From assembly GCA_016808115.1 (NCBI GenBank), contig JAEQBH010002858.1:1-64000 (forward strand): 64,000 bases of DNA, in the 5' to 3' direction. Shown here piece after piece: positions 1 to 11,731 of this stretch (position 1 is the stretch's first letter; each line of letters begins with the position of its first letter). Source of the DNA: Tetrastigma voinierianum. Its lineage: Eukaryota > Streptophyta > Magnoliopsida > Vitales > Vitaceae. The position numbers and the translations under genes were made by a program. Below the pieces are notes generated by a model. It saw nothing but the letters and a program-made list of their open reading frames with translations, did not search any database and had not been told where the DNA came from.

Positions 1-66
1 AATATGTAGAAAGTCCCATAATCTCAGTTAGCCGGTCATATCTTCATGGCCACTTTCTCACGAGGA
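1..66. other. Host flank left of SL1
   Basis: Short unique-looking stretch before the first LTR. It ends in GAGGA (62-66), which pairs with AAGGA (2820-2824) as a 4/5 target duplication of SL1. Nothing else is recognised. Confidence 0.4.
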
Positions 67-1179
67 TGTGACACCCAATTTTGGGGTCATTTTTAAAAGG
101 TTTAATGTCTGACTCTTTTTACATGCAAAATAAATGAACTACATTGTTCCATTATTTTTTTACAAAATGTTTCTCGAAGGCCACAGCCCGGCCTTCTCCG
201 CCTCACGGCCTTGAAGGAGCACGAATCTTGTGTACTGAAAGGGTCACGGCGGGGTGGCCCAGCCCGGTAGTAATAATCTCTACCAGGGTTACTCCTCGCT
301 AAGTGCACATGCGTGATACGTCTGAAAACACATTAGTAAGATACCATGAATGTCAATGCATGAATGTCCTCATGCCCGTATCGAGTCACTCGCAGACTCC
401 CTACCGCACCTACCTATGCGAAGTGGTAATCAGCTGTCATTTTGTTCTGATGACCATTTCCCCAACGAGTTTTTGTTTTAAAGTTTGTAACCCATTGGGA
501 AAACTCAATGTTCATTTGATTCAGTATTTTCGGTAATGTTTATATATTTGTGGGCCCGCAGTTTTCGGGTTTCACCATCGCACGCCGTTCCAACATTTTC
601 CGCGAACTTACATTCTTGGGATTCATGTCTAGCAGTGAATAACATTTGGGTCTTTCACCACGGGGGAGTTGATCTGCCCCGTCTTGCTATGCTTGACACA
701 CGTATATTTATTTTCATTCCTTTCAAAACCGTGTGACTCATTTTGGACTTTGTCACATTACTGAATCCACGATCGACACCATACCGCGGTGTTGACCTGG
801 CAAGTGTGCCGACACCATGAACACATTACCCGATGCGATCAAGACCATGCCCTCCACGCCCCGTGTCATCACGATGTTTTTCGAATTGCACGTGCAATGC
901 TATTATGCCAATTGTATATATATAACCATCCACGCACACATACTCATGCTTATTTATCCATGCATCATTTGGACATTTATATTCAAGTTCAAGCATGCAT
1001 CCCTCAACATACCATGGATAATTATGATTAATACATATAATTCTCCTTCATGCACAACCTATGTTAATATATCATACAACACACATTAACATGTCATATT
1101 CTGCGCATGTGTGTATTCACTGTAGCCATAACACACCTTGACCTTGACCAACACTAGCAGCACCTTGATTGTACTTGTC

Positions 1180-1965
1180 CTCCCGGCTAAGCGGCCACAG
1201 GACGGCTGTGGCCAGATTTGCCGGATGGCTCTTCTGTGAATCCCACCAGCCCGACCCCTAAGCCAGGCCCGGCTGCCTTCTCGGCTAGCTCGGCCGACCA
1301 GCTCTACCGGTTCAGCCTTTGCCGAGTGTCTCTTCCGACTTAGCGAGCACCCGTCGGTGGGCAGATCGAGGCGAGCCCATCCAGGGGTGAACCATCACGT
1401 CGTCCGGGTAACCAGCCCCAGGCGGAGTCCTTGTCGGTGAGCCTATGCCGTCCGTAGTGTGATCTCAACTGGCCGGCCGTGTGCGCCGCCCTAGTCGAGT
1501 CGTGTGCCTTCACCCCTCGCTCATCAGGGAACCGTCAGAGGGACTCATGCAGAACTCATCAGTCGGTAACCCGGCCGGGAGTGCCTCAACACGTCATTGG
1601 CCGGATGCCTTAACCAACCCGGCCGGTGTGCCTTAACAACCGACCGGGACTCTAACCCTGGTGGTTGTGTACGCCACTACGACTGGGTGCGCGCCGCTGG
1701 CAGTGGTGTATCACCAACACTAAGCGGCGGGTGCGCTAACCTGGCGGCGGTGTATAACACTAAGCCAGGCCCGAGGTACTGCCCGGCGGTAGTGTGCCTC
1801 GGCACTGAGCTCGGTGCCTTAACGGGCGGTGTATCTGGCAGCCGGCCGGGTGCCTGACCCGGCCGGCGGTGTATCTGACACTGGCGGCGGGTGCATGACC
1901 CGGTCGGCGGTGTATCTCGGCACTGGCGTGGTGCCGCCTAGTCGGCCCGGTGTGCCCTTCCTATT
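1180..1965. repeat. GC-rich minisatellite block inside SL1
   Basis: This stretch is far richer in G+C than its surroundings and full of CCGGCC and CGGCGG words. Near its right end the phrase GGCGGTGTATCT recurs at 1825, 1865 and 1906, giving a unit of about 41 bp; degenerate copies extend left to about 1560. The corresponding place in SL3 (about 5400-5530) has a shorter GGCTGG-rich tract, so the block looks like a local expansion within this LTR copy. Confidence 0.6.
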
Positions 1966-2691
1966 TAACTGTTTAGAGTAAGCGGTTAGTAACTTAAGTA
2001 CACCGGTGAATTTGAGAAATTCCACGAACTGGCTCATCGAGTTCTTGATAATGGCTACAATTTACCGGAAAGGCACACCGCCAAATTCCCTTTCCTTCCT
2101 ACCTAAAAACCAGTTATAAGGTCCGGTTAATGTGTACTACCCCTATGTGGTAGCTTCTCAGGGTTCAAAATACAACCAAACATCGCCAAACATGCGACCA
2201 CCACCTGACCTTAGGGTAAAAATGACCAAAATGGGGAAGAACCTACTTCTTGGAGTTTGTTGAAACTCCCCAACTCCGGTCTCTATGCAAAGCCCTTGTC
2301 GTGAGGATGAACTCTTCCCCTTGCTTCGCCTAAAACCGCCGGTCCAATCGCCGGGAAATTTAGAGAGAAGGTGGAGTCTCTCTCTCTCAAACCCTCTTTT
2401 TGAACTTGGTTTCCTTCCTTTCCCCCCGGACCCATTTGGTCTAGTTAAAGAGCATCTTTATCCTAAGTCCCTTGACACCACTTTCCCACTTATTCTCCAT
2501 GCAAGCCTATCGAACACCTAGCATCCTGCTGTTTATCCTCATGCAAGACCACTTGCTCCCCAGACCACGTGCTTCCACACCGCATGTATCCATGTGGTGT
2601 GGGACTTCATGCCACTTGTCATTTGCTCATTTATCCAATTGCCTCGAAATACGTGTAAATCCCGACTGTCTTGGAATGCAACGAAATTTAC

Positions 2692-2747
2692 CTAGATTTC
2701 GCGAGACGATTATAATGGTGAGGTCCATTCCATCGTCCGAGATCTAA
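2692..2747 (-). promoter_or_regulatory. 56-bp LTR dyad, copy in SL1
   Basis: Reverse complement begins TTAGATCTCGGACGATGG and ends TCGTCTCGCGAAATCTAG. Same length and layout as the other copies. It lies about 70 bp from the LTR 5' end and its role is unknown. Confidence 0.6.
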
Positions 2748-2819
2748 AAAAATTCCGGATTTTTGACCGAAATCATTGTTTTACCCTTTATTCGAAAATT
2801 TGGATTTTCGAGGTTTCTA

Positions 2820-4104
2820 AAGGAACCATGGAATGATGTTTATCTCTCTCCATTTGTGTGAGAAAGCACCCAGTGATTGCCTCTTTAGGGGTTTCGGATT
2901 CTGCAAGAGTAGATTTGGAGTGCACCCTTTGTTTCCTACTTAACATCGAGTTGGCTTTAAGAAAGCCTTGTTAAGCGTCCTCTCATGGTTCTTGAAAAAT
3001 GCCACCAATACTGATTTATTACTTGTTTTCCCGCGAGAGTCATAAGATCCAATGATGACTTCAAGGCTTCTATCAAGTAGGCCCATGGCTCTAAAGGGAA
3101 GCCCGATTTTAATCTCCATCGCTGGGAGAAAAGGGAGGCGCACCAGACTCCGATGCCCATTTGACTGGTTTATCGAGACTAACTGTTAATGTGACTTCAT
3201 TTTCTATCAAGTAGGCCCCTGTAAGCCATGATAGGCAATCTCAATCTTAATCTACATTTCACTAAGAGGAAAGAAGACACCCAAGAACTCCTTGATGACA
3301 AACATCCATATAGTTGTAAGATAGTATTCTTATTTTCCTTTTTCTGTTTTTATTTTTTGAAACAGAAATAAGCATCTTTAATCATTTTTAAAGATAATTA
3401 CTAGAAGCATGACAATCCTTTAACAATGTAAACAAATGGTTAGAAAGTGCTATCATTGTTGGTGGTGTCATATGGACCTCTTTGGTAATCCACCAAATTT
3501 CTTTTTAGAAATAAAAAAACACTGTGAACCATATGTAAGGGTAGAAAAAAATTATGATTAATTGAAAGGAACCACACATTATTAACTTATTGGCTGGTTC
3601 ATACCAAAGCCTTTGTTTCTCAGTATGTGAACATATTAGATGCATAGATATTATATAACCATCTTCTTGGAAGAAGATGAGGTTATTTGTATGTTCGAAT
3701 GTTAGAAAATGTGTTCTATTGTTGTTTTTGTTCATCATGCTTGGTCACATTGATACGATGATAAAGGGGAACCTAAAATTTAGAAATGTTGGTCCCTTGT
3801 CAGAAGCTTCTCATAATTGCGCCAGCGAACTTTGTTTATTTTAGGTGTTAAGTTATTAGATTTTTAAAAGTCTTAATGGTTAGAATTCTTGTCCATAATG
3901 TATAGGAGGCCTTACACGTTACCTGTTGGGGAGGGATAGTAGTATAGAGAAGACAAACTCAAGACATCAAGTTTTAATACAATGTGAAGTTGCTTGAGTT
4001 TGGGTTTGGGCCCATAATGCATCTTCGGACTCACACATAGAGCAACGGAGTTAGGTTGTCATTAGGAAAATAAGCTTAGTATGTGTCTGAATCATATGAG
4101 TTCT
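2820..4104. other. Unique host DNA between SL1 and SL2
   Basis: AT-rich DNA without LTR similarity that I can see. A minus-strand frame of 67 codons (2940-3143) overlaps another in a second frame; neither resembles a family I know. Two diverged copies of a segment of about 95 bp lie at about 3060-3155 and 3205-3300, both starting CTATCAAGTAGGCCC. It ends with GTTCT (4100-4104), the left target duplication of SL2. It is probably intergenic or intronic. Confidence 0.4.
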
Positions 4105-4405
4105 TGTGACACCCCAAATCTCGGGGGTCCCGTTGACCACTGTCAACCTACGGAAAACCTGTGTGTCTCATATCATGAGACCCATATATGAGTAAAGCAT
4201 TACATTGGCTACCTGACATACTCTGAAATATCTCAATTGTGCAATAATGTTAAGAGTTGTTATATCCTCTTAATACAAACATATATTAAAATTAAATTCT
4301 AATACATGTTTACAAAATATAATTCAAAACCATAATCAGTGAGACAGGAAAATCGGTTACGAGGAAGGGTAGAACGATCAAATTCAGTCAAAATTTGGAA
4401 ATTTT

Positions 4406-4461
4406 CTAGATCTCGGATGAAGGAACGGACTTTATCGTTGGAATCGTCTCGCGAAATATAG
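4406..4461 (+). promoter_or_regulatory. 56-bp LTR dyad, copy in SL3
   Basis: Begins CTAGATCTCGGATGAAGG and ends TCGTCTCGCGAAATATAG, 68 bp from the LTR 5' end. The outer arms are well kept and the centre has diverged. Confidence 0.65.
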
Positions 4462-5559
4462 CTACCACGTCGAATTTCGTCGAATTGAGAGACGGTCGAA
4501 GATTTCACATTCTTGAGGCATCGGAGGCGGCAGCGTGGCGTGAGCGGGTGTTGAGTGGCTCACATTGAGGCACATGTCGAGCTATGAGCAAGTCAAGCAA
4601 TGAGCTCAGTATGGGCTATAGGTGACATGTGGCATCATGTCGTGGAGAGAAATCCATGGTAGATGGATGAGAGGATAAGAGAAATGCTTGGAAATTTAAT
4701 GAAAATTGGACATGTGGCGAGTGAGAGGACAAGCTCTTGGCGTCTTGGACAACAGTGGGATGGGAGAAAAAAAGAAGGCAGAAGAAAGGAAGAAAAGAGA
4801 GAGTTTTAGAGAGAGAGACTCCACCTTCTCTCTAAATTTCCTGGTGATCGGACCGGCGGTTTCAGGCGGAGCAAGAGGAAGAGTTTATCCTCACGGCAAG
4901 GACTTCGCATAGAGACCGGATTGGGGAGTTTTGACAAAAACTCCAAGAGGTAGGGTTTTTCTCCTATTTGGTTTAATCCTTGTTTAAGGGCCATCCAGGT
5001 AAAAAAACTGGGTTGTATGGCTAGGTAGTGGCGTGTGTGAGCTAGTTCCCAGACTTTAGGATAGTGTGCTTGAGATTTTTAGGCTTGTTCACGGACATTA
5101 AAGGGGTAATTTATGGGACTAAGTAATTGTCCTTGTGTGCCATTTATGTGTTAAATTAAAATGAATAATGGTGTTGGTTGTCTTGCCTAGGGAAATATTT
5201 GGTTGTGTTTGAACCATGGGAAGCTCTTATGTGTGGTCTTACACGATGCTTCAGGACTTTAGAAACGGTTTTGGGTAGGAAATAAAGGGTTTTATTTGCG
5301 TGAGTCCTTGATAAATTTGTAGCCACATCAGTGAACTTGAATTTAAGCTTTTGAATTTCTCAAATCGGACCTTTGTAGTCCAAGTTATGGTCAGTTATAA
5401 AACGATCTAAGTGGGAGTGGTCGGTTAGGGGCTGGCGGGTGGGGCTGGCCAGGAATGAGACTAAGCTAGGGTAGGGCTGGCGGCTAGGGAGTTGGCTAGG
5501 TAGGGTTGGTAATTTCGGGTGAACTATTCATGCGTGACTCCCCAGCCGGAGTCGTAGCA

Positions 5560-6400
5560 ACCGTCAGGCTAGATTCGGGTGTTCTTGGACTTTATGGAAA
5601 CCCGTTAGGTCAAATTTCTAGCTGGATGTCTTTGGAGAGCGATTAGGTCTTTGGAGAGTAGCCGGAAAGGGCTCTCGAGAGGCTAAGGTAAATTTGTTCG
5701 GGTAGAATTTGCCTAGTCATGTGACCTCGACTTAGGAAGGTCATAACTTTCTCGTGAACTCAGGTCGGGTGTTCTTAGACTCTATGGAAAGCCCATTGAG
5801 TCAACTTTCCAGACGGATGTCTTTGGAGAGCAGTGGGTGCTGGAGCTGGCCGAAAAGGGGCTCTCGGGCATGTACGAAAGGTTGTCCGAGTAGGCTGACT
5901 AGTCATGTGTGACCTCCAACTTCGGAAGGTCATAACTTTCTCGTTTGAACTACGATTTGGGTGTTCTTAGACTCTATGGAAAGCCCGTTGAGTCCAGTTT
6001 CCATCGGATGCCTTTCCGAGCGATGGGTCTTCAGGAACCAGCGGGAAAGGGACATCAGGGTAAAGTAAAGATTATTTGTCGGAGTAAAGGCTGCTTGAGT
6101 CATGTGTGACCTCCCGACCCGGAAGGCCATAACTTTCGTCAGGACTCAGATTTGGTGTTCTTAAGTTTCTATGGAAAGCCCATTGGTCGAGTTTCATCTG
6201 GATACTTTAGAGGAGCGATGGGTCTTTGGAAGTTAATAGAAAAGGCATCCCGGACAAATGGGTGGTATCTAGGTAAGGTTGCTTAGTCATGTGTGACCTC
6301 CAACTTCGGAAGGTCATAACTTTCTCGTCCGAACTTCGTTTTGGGTGTTCTTGGACTCTATGGAAATCCCATTGAGTCAATATTACAGCCATGTTCTTGT
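5560..6400 (+). repeat. Tandem array of about 190 bp units in SL3
   Basis: The phrase TTCTTRGACTYTATGGAAA recurs with T(C/T)TATGGAAA at 5591, 5781, 5973, 6168 and 6357, spacings of 190, 192, 195 and 189 bp. Each unit also has GACCTC...GGAAGGTCATAACTTTCTCG and GTCTTTGGA-type phrases. There are about four and a half diverged copies. The same unit core occurs in group C LTRs (about 13890-14400 and 38640-39200, minus strand). Minus-strand frames through the array give repeated short peptides but no credible protein. Confidence 0.8.
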
Positions 6401-9087
6401 GGAGGACATCGGCAAATCGGGCAGGTTAGTGCTGGCTTGTTAGGTTGTGTGATATGGCTTGTGTGAATAACATGTAGTGTGAATATGATATGTTAATTTA
6501 TGCTGTATGATGTATTAACATGGGGTGTGCATGAAGGATAATTATATGTATTAATTATAATTATCCATGTTATGTTGAGGAATTTGGTTAATATGCATGT
6601 GCATGCTTGAACTTGATATGTGGAATGTTGGATAACATGGTTTGGAATTTGTATGCACTTTAATATAAAAAATATCCACGAATGATGCATGGATGAATAT
6701 GCATGTTATGTGCACATATAATTCTCATTTTATATGTAGCATGATATAAGTAGTAATGACATAATTTGCATTTACACATGCACGAAAACATAGCATGACG
6801 CATGGGTGTGAATGCATGGTTAGGATGCGACTTTGTGTTAGGTGTTCGATGGGTGAAATCATGTGGATACATGGTTGTGGATCAACAACTGGTATGGTGT
6901 TGATAAGTGGGCTGATTAGTGGGACAAGGTCAAATGAATTACCATGCTTGGTTGAGGAAATGGTAAAGAATAATTATGTCATAGGGTATTAGCAAGTTGG
7001 GATAGATTCTCCCGAGGGGTGAAAGGCCGTCCCGATTGTAATTAGACATAGTCCACTAGCGGTGAAGGAACCGTAAAGTGTGCGGGTTTATGGGCAGATT
7101 GAGGTGCGACACCGATCCATTACCCACAAAAGCGCATGGTTGTAAATGAAAATGTTAAAGATTAAGAAAATCTTTGGTTGTCCTTCGGAAAATAATGATG
7201 TTCACACTTAGCATAGAGTAGGTGTGAAATTCGGTGAGTGACTTAGGATATGGGCATGATGACATTTCGTACGCATGAGCATATGACATTCATGTAGACA
7301 TTTTACTTGGATGTGTGTTTCGTACGACCATTAAGTATTACTGCTTAAGTGGGAGTAACCCTTGTAGGAGATTATCCTCTTTTGGGCTGCTCACCGTCAT
7401 TAAGGATCCCCCTTTCAGGTACACAAGAAGACAACACTCCTTCGAGGCCGTGATTACGAAGAAGGTGGGGTTGTGGCCTTGAGAAATATTATTGTAAAAT
7501 ATATTAGAACAACATAGTTTTATATATTTTGGCATGCAAAAGTGTAGAAGAGTTGTACATCAAACTCTTGTAAGATATTAGAAGAAATGGGTTTTTGTAA
7601 GAAAATTATACAGATTAGGTCTCCACATATGAGACACGTGAGTGTGATATCGGGGCACCCGATATCCACAAGTTTCCGCAGGTTGACGGGTCGTCAACGG
7701 GACCCCCGGTTTTGGGGCTTCACATAATCCGGCTTTCTTCTTAAGCGGCCTACAATGGCGCGAGTCTTCGAACACTCCTGTGCACGAAACAATTTTCCCT
7801 CGGCAGGTGGCTTGATGCCCGGTGGAATTTTCCTACATGGGTTACTCCCCACCTAAAATGCACATGCAATGGCACATCACAACATCCACATTCCATACAA
7901 TTTACTATGCATATCCGGAATGATTTATATCATGCATGAAAATGTCTTCCATGCCCGTACCAAGAGTCGCGAAACTCACCTAGCGCGTACTATGTGAGTG
8001 TGAAAATGAATCAACAGTAATGCCAATGACACCCAATTCATAGAACCTTTCTTGGCTCGCCAATACCAAAAGACAATTTGCTAATGGGTAACCATCAGGA
8101 GTCAATCCGGAAGCTCACAATAAGCTCCGACTCTAGGTCTAAGTGATGAACATGACTGTGTGTTTTCTCTTAGGCACTAGAACTTTTCGGATTACACCAC
8201 GGGTCTCTAACACCCATACAGAACTTTTTGGATAGTACCGCGAGTCTCTCACACCCATGCAAAACCTTTTCGGATAATACCGCGGGTCTCTCACACCCAA
8301 TCGGGTCTCTCACACCAATGCAGGACCTTTCGGATAATAACATGGGTCTCTACCCCAGGTTCAAGGACGTAATACACATTAATTATTTCTCATTTTATAA
8401 TTTGAATAATTATTTATTGGACATAGTCCAGACAACTCAACCCACATTCCGAGAATGGTGAATAGCCATCTAGTGCACTACGCAGGCTGTGATCGTGCAC
8501 ATGAATGCAAATGATGCTAATTCATATATCAATTCCCTACGGTTCACACACAATTACTGTTTCATATAATTCAACCGCTCCATGTTAACACATCAATTTA
8601 GCATGCATCTGACATGTCATTTTCCACGTCCATGCCATCGATTAATAATTCACATTGACATTTTCAGTCCAACAAGCACACAATCCCACATCAGTCCGTG
8701 GGTTGTCCATGGACAGCCCCCCTTCATCACAAATGGCCCTAAGCACCAAACACCCAACATGTTATTCATTTTCCATCATAACATCAAGCAATTTCACATG
8801 GACACTATCGAATTAAAAATAAATTCGATTTGTTTTTTAACGAGTCCCTACCGCTTATTCGTAGGTATTATGGATAGCCGCTACGTCTCCCCTCAGTTCC
8901 ACTTCTTTGAAACCGAAATCCATGGCCATTTCCAGCCTCACAACACCCAAACACCATTTTTATGGAATTTTAAACAAGAAATAACCAAGTAGGAGAAGAC
9001 CCCTACCTCCCGGTGTGAAACCCCAGAAAATCCAAGATTTTGGATATTGGGTAAAATAGTATTTTCGGCTGAAAATCCGGAAATTTT

Positions 9088-9143
9088 GTAGATCTCGGAT
9101 GATGAAAAGGACTTCTCCGTTGAAATTGTCTCGCGAGATTTAG
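9088..9143 (+). promoter_or_regulatory. 56-bp LTR dyad, copy in SL4
   Basis: Begins GTAGATCTCGGATGATG and ends TTGTCTCGCGAGATTTAG, 74 bp from the LTR start, nearly the same offset as in SL3. Confidence 0.65.
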
Positions 9144-9772
9144 CTACCACGTCGAATTTCATTGAATTCCGAGGTGGTTGGGATTTCACGTTTTTCGAGA
9201 CGTGGGGTGTCGGTTGACACATGGCAAGGTTGGGGGCTGCCACATGGCACCATAAGAGAGTGACACTTGGCATTGAAAGAATGGCTCACAATTAGCCATG
9301 TGTGAAATGAATCCCATGGCTCATTGAGCCATGTAGTGATGATGACATAAAGAGGATTTAAGAATGGGATGGAAGAGTAGAGGCGCGCTGGTTTGAGAAA
9401 TGGGAAATTTCCTCCTTTTGGCCAGATAATTAGTTGCTCAAGGAGAGAAAATGACCAAAGGAGAAGAGAAAATGCAAAGAGAAAGGAGAAATGAGATGAG
9501 AAAATGAGAAAAAGAAAAGAAAAGCAAAAAGGAAAGAAAGGAAAAGGGGAAAGGAACAAAGAGGAAAACAGTTCGTAGAGAGAAAATGGAGGAAAAGGAG
9601 AAAGGAGGAAAGGGAAAGGAAGGATTTTAGACTACGCGGTCGAGTTCGACAGTCCGAAGATTAAAGTTGGTATACGCAGCGTGATCTACGTGTGGACACC
9701 AGGAAGTTGGAGTTTCGACAAACTCCAAGAGGTAGGATATTTTCCTATTTGGTTTATTTTTAGCCTAAAGGC

Positions 9773-9779
9773 TATATAA
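9773..9779 (+). promoter_or_regulatory. Putative TATA box of SL4
   Basis: TATATAA in the context GGCTATATAATGG, about 45 bp after the conserved AAGAGGTAGG block. Group A LTR copies have a TATA word at the same relative place, which fits an LTR promoter at the U3/R junction. Confidence 0.45.
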
Positions 9780-11539
9780 TGGTAGGGGTTCAGCATGGGG
9801 CGTGAGGAAACGTGGAAATTGGATTCGCGCCTTGGGACTAAGGAGTGCAGTTTGTGGCCAGGTTTCACGGATTTGTAGGAGTTAGGGTTTTAAAGTGAGC
9901 GAAGTTTCCTAGATGTTGTGGTTTGTTGTTGTGATGACAATGATTGGAACCAAATTGGTTCATGTTTGTGAAGGGACGGTGAAGTGCCCTATTGAATGGT
10001 CCTAATTTTGAGACCTAGTTATGTGTTATGGCTTGCTTGTATAACATGCAGTGTGTGGAAATGTGATGTTGATGCATCTTTATTTGATGTATTAACATGA
10101 TTTGCATGGAAGGTAGATTATATGTATAAATTATAATTGTCCATTGGTGTAAATGTTATATAGTGCTCATTCATGCATGTAACATGAGGAAATGCATTGT
10201 CATCATGCATTTCATATGTATGGTCGTGCGTCGAGGTTGGGTGTGAGTGCAGTGTAAGGTTTATTCACCGGCGTTGGTGAATGGGTCGTGAACTCAAAAA
10301 AAATGGGACAAAGTCCAAGGTAGATATTCACGAGTGTGTAAAATGATCAAAATGATAAATTACATGTTTTGGGCGGAGCAAGTTGGGGTAGATCCCCCGC
10401 CAGGGTGAAAGTCCCAAATGTTATTCACGGTTAGACATGAATCCCGGCGATGTAAGTTCGTAAAAATGTTGAAAAGGTGTGCGGCGTCCTGCGGTGTAAA
10501 CCAGAAGTAGTGGCCTGAAAGAGGAAGAAAAGGTTTGATAAAGAAAATTGGAGGGTCTCAATGGTTTAGTCATGATGTATATTTGGTTTTATTAATGACT
10601 TGGCATTCAGTGTGAGAGTCGATTGGGACATGGAGTGCCGTGAGCATGGTCGTGCATGATATAGGCGTTCGTATAATAGTAAATAATTGTATGGAATGTG
10701 ATTGATTATTTATATATGCGAATTCGTATGCATTTTAGGTGGGGAGTAACCCTTGGAAAACTTTCCTGCGGGCTTTGCTCACCGTCGTGGGACCCTCTTT
10801 CGAATCTGGGAATTTATCAGGGGCGACACTTTCAGTAGAGATAGCTTTGAGAAGAAGTGAAATGTGAAGCCCCAATTAAATATTTTGTAAATGTATAAAT
10901 CTTTTTGAAACCCAGGCATGGAAGCCCATGAGAATATAGTTGATTATTTTTTTGATGAGTATGGATGTATGGGCCCCATGTGGCCATTTTACTCAAGTGT
11001 GTCTCGTAACACGAGACGTGTAGATTTTCCGCGGGTTGACGGTAGTCAACGAACACCTTGGTTTTGGGGCGTCACACTCGGGTTAGCCGAAACTCAGCGA
11101 ATCGGTGTCCATAGCGTGGCATTCGTGGAAACGGCTGTCTCTTGGCTTCAGGATTGACGGTGGGTGCCGAGAATTCTAGAGAGAATGTGAAACCTGCAAA
11201 ATCACTCTCTTTTATCTCTCTGTTCACGGTTTGCTCCTTTTTCCTACCTGAGTGGTTGGGTTAACTTGGTGAAGAGAATTGTCTTACCGTGCGCGTGTCA
11301 CGATTGTTAGTTTGCTTGGATTACACACACATCCCTTATCCATCTCTTTGGATTTCCGTCGATTAGGAGTTCTTGCAGCAATAAGCGTGGGCCCTACTTA
11401 GCTCTCTGGTTTGGTAATTCTTAGCATGACACATGGCGCTTTCTTGAAGTACTCGAGCTACCTGTAGTGTCACTTATACTATTGCGCCGAGAAAAGCGTG
11501 AAATTTCGGTATCTAGGTCGACAAAATTCTACGTGGTAG

Positions 11540-11592
11540 CTAGATTTTGAGGCGATTCAACGGGGAAGTGGTTTAGTCATCACGAGATCTAG
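11540..11592 (-). promoter_or_regulatory. LTR dyad, copy in SL2
   Basis: Reverse complement begins CTAGATCTCGTGATGAC and ends GCCTCAAAATCTAG. It is 53 bp, the most worn of the group B copies, with a small deletion in the right arm. Confidence 0.55.
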
Positions 11593-11660
11593 AAAAATTC
11601 GATTTTGACCAAAATTACCATTTACCATTTTGAAGAATTAGAATTTTCTCGGGTTTCACA

Positions 11661-11731
11661 GTTCTTGTAGCGGTGTTGTAGTTTGTCGATTATACAAAAC
11701 ACAGAGATCATTGGAGACAATTTGTGAAGTA
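11661..11731. other. Host sliver between SL2 and the Athila-type element
   Basis: 71 bp starting with the SL2 target duplication GTTCT and ending where similarity to the Athila 5' LTR begins. No feature seen. Confidence 0.4.

Larger units (their letters stand above)
67..2819 (-). mobile_element. Solo LTR SL1, chromovirus LTR group B
   Basis: Read on the minus strand this is an LTR whose 3' end is TTGGGTGTCACA at the left and whose 5' end lies in the degenerate GGTTTCTA at the right. It aligns, in order and orientation, with the LTR of element Q (52717-55112). Shared landmarks are the terminal block, the segment near 2300-2390 (reverse complement of the one at 4810-4910 in SL3) and the 56-bp dyad at 2692-2747. 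No polypurine tract, PBS or pol sequence adjoins either end, so it is a solo LTR. Its flanks GAGGA/AAGGA fit a 5-bp target duplication with one mismatch. It is longer than Q's LTR because of a GC-rich insert. The small open frames inside are not genes. Confidence 0.75.
4338..7724 (+). mobile_element. Solo LTR SL3 (group B) nested in SL2
   Basis: It starts AGTGAGACAGGAAAATC (the first base probably changed from T) and ends GGTTTTGGGGCTTCACA. TAATC is present at 4333-4337 and again at 7725-7729, a perfect 5-bp target duplication. It holds the dyad at 4406-4461, the AAACTCCAAGAGGTAGG block near 4940 and a tandem array at about 5560-6400. At about 3.4 kb it is the longest group B copy because of that array. 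The ends form short inverted repeats with SL2, which at first sight resembles a 3.6-kb foldback element; the target duplication shows nesting instead. No coding sequence. Confidence 0.85.
9014..11076 (+). mobile_element. Solo LTR SL4 (group B) nested in SL2
   Basis: It starts TGTGAAACCCCAGAAAATCC and ends GGTTTTGGGGCGTCACA, giving the expected TG...CA ends with short inverted repeats. CCCGG (9009-9013) and CTCGG (11077-11081) flank it, a target duplication with one mismatch. Outside these the SL2 sequence resumes in register. It contains the dyad (9088-9143), a purine-rich tract (about 9430-9630), the AAACTCCAAGAGGTAGG block (9722) and a TATA box. At 2.06 kb it lacks the tandem array of SL3. 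Confidence 0.85.
4105..11660 (-). mobile_element. Solo LTR SL2 (group B), split by SL3 and SL4
   Basis: Three pieces, 4105-4337, 7730-9013 and 11082-11660, line up consecutively with the minus-strand LTR of element Q. The left piece starts TGTGACACCCCAAA and ends in the TTCTAATACAT block. The middle piece starts with the CGGCTTTCTTCTTAAG block found near 53114. The right piece contains the dyad and ends GGGTTTCACA. GTTCT directly precedes (4100-4104) and directly follows (11661-11665) the element: a perfect 5-bp target duplication. There is no internal region, so this is a solo LTR of about 2.1 kb that was itself hit twice. This reading explains why LTR-like sequence here switches strand four times. 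Confidence 0.85.

Noticed and set aside
4105..7724. A 3.6-kb foldback transposon with inverted ends (TGTGACACCCCAAA... and ...TTTGGGGCTTCACA)
   Set aside because: The left end belongs to SL2 and the right end to SL3. TAATC target duplications around 4338-7724 and GTTCT around 4105-11660 show two nested LTRs in opposite orientation.
8582..8992. 136-codon plus-strand open frame
   Set aside because: Lies antisense within solo LTR SL2 and has no protein-family signature or conservation in the Q LTR.
9140..9559. 139-codon minus-strand open frame with a hydrophobic F/S-rich start
   Set aside because: It is the complement of the purine-rich tract of SL4. Hydrophobicity comes from GAAAA repeats read backwards, not from a membrane protein.
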